From: Sphingomonas hankookensis | GTDB lineage: Bacteria; Pseudomonadota; Alphaproteobacteria; Sphingomonadales; Sphingomonadaceae | Assembly: GCF_028551275.1 (NCBI RefSeq) | Contig: NZ_CP117025.1 | Location: 1,731,501-1,795,500 of the forward strand | DNA length: 64,000 nucleotides | Direction of reading: 5' to 3' | In this document: one piece after another, positions 63,887 through 64,000 of the stretch | Layout: each line of letters starts with the position of its first letter | How positions within the stretch are numbered: position 1 is the first letter of the stretch | Made by a program: the position numbers and the translations under genes | Notes under the pieces: generated by a model | Database searches by the model: none | Told to the model about the DNA's origin: nothing | The model's input: the letters and a program-made list of their open reading frames with translations, nothing else

Positions 63887-64000
63887 TGCCCCATATCTAT
63901 GAAACCGATGGCGCGGCCATCTATCGCCAGTCTTTCGCCACGATCCGCGCCGAAGCCGATCTGGCGCCCTTTTCCGCTGATGAGGAACCGGTGGCGGTGC
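63886..64000 (+). CDS. cobH: Precorrin-8X methylmutase CobH, 5' end
   Basis: The first 38 residues before the window ends. MPHIYETDGAAIYRQSFATI and RAEADLAPFSADEEPVAV match the conserved CobH N-terminus, in which R-x-E-A-D and the DEEPVAVRMIH stretch begin the active site. CobH moves a methyl group to form hydrogenobyrinic acid. ATG 63886 overlaps the cobG stop (TGATG), so it is the next gene of the same operon. Confidence 0.88.
   Translation, partial: MPHIYETDGAAIYRQSFATIRAEADLAPFSADEEPVAV

Overview
The window is GC-rich accessory DNA from an alphaproteobacterium, most likely a sphingomonad (Sphingobium, Novosphingobium or Sphingomonas type). Indicators are the large TonB-dependent receptors, a SphA-like outer-membrane protein beside an aromatic-degradation cluster, the aerobic cobalamin pathway and the density of IS91, IS3, IS21 and IS66 elements. 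This assignment rests on gene content and is not proven. No tRNA, rRNA or CRISPR array was seen. Whether the DNA is chromosomal or plasmid-borne cannot be decided from the sequence.

Layout. 1-6.9 kb: the start of a cation diffusion facilitator gene (minus strand), then uncharacterised genes in two groups (1.1-3.7 kb and 4.25-6.9 kb), separated by a hairpin-dense intergenic region with helically spaced short repeats. 6.9-9.8 kb: an IS91-type element with its own tyrosine recombinase, then debris including the tail of a response-regulator receiver domain. 9.9-22.3 kb: a complete phenol module. DmpKLMNOP hydroxylates phenol to catechol, CatA opens the ring in ortho position, CatB, CatC and CatD carry muconate to 3-oxoadipate, CatIJ activates it and CatF cleaves it to succinyl-CoA and acetyl-CoA. 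A LysR-type regulator (CatR) lies between the cat and dmp operons. Near-identical ATAC-N7-GCAT dyads precede both operons, and no DmpR-type regulator is visible. 22.4-26.3 kb: an IS3 remnant split by an IS21 element. 26.3-30.6 kb: a vapBC-like toxin-antitoxin pair, a serine recombinase overlapping an HNH-like gene, a lactate-dehydrogenase-like gene and small unknown genes.

30.65-45.05 kb: two almost identical IS66 copies in the same orientation flank a defence island. The island encodes a GHKL (MutL/MORC-like) ATPase, a DUF4420-type PD-(D/E)XK nuclease, a 960-residue Z1-type helicase-like ATPase, a cytosine-5 DNA methyltransferase, a protein with two winged-helix repeats plus HNH, and a Vsr-type endonuclease. 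A divergent gene encodes a paralogue of the winged-helix part without HNH. The pieces resemble known MORC/MutL-associated restriction systems, but the paired winged-helix proteins do not appear to be a characterised part of them.

45.3-52.5 kb: a ROK regulator, a TonB receptor, two exported glycerophosphodiester phosphodiesterases and a GPH/MFS permease look like a nutrient-scavenging locus. 52.5-53.6 kb: a formaldehyde dehydrogenase remnant and a solo tyrosine recombinase. 53.9-64 kb: a cobalt/B12 region with two homologous cobalamin riboswitches. The first controls a His-rich TonB receptor and a NiCoT permease. The second controls cobW-cobN-cobG-cobH, which runs off the right edge.
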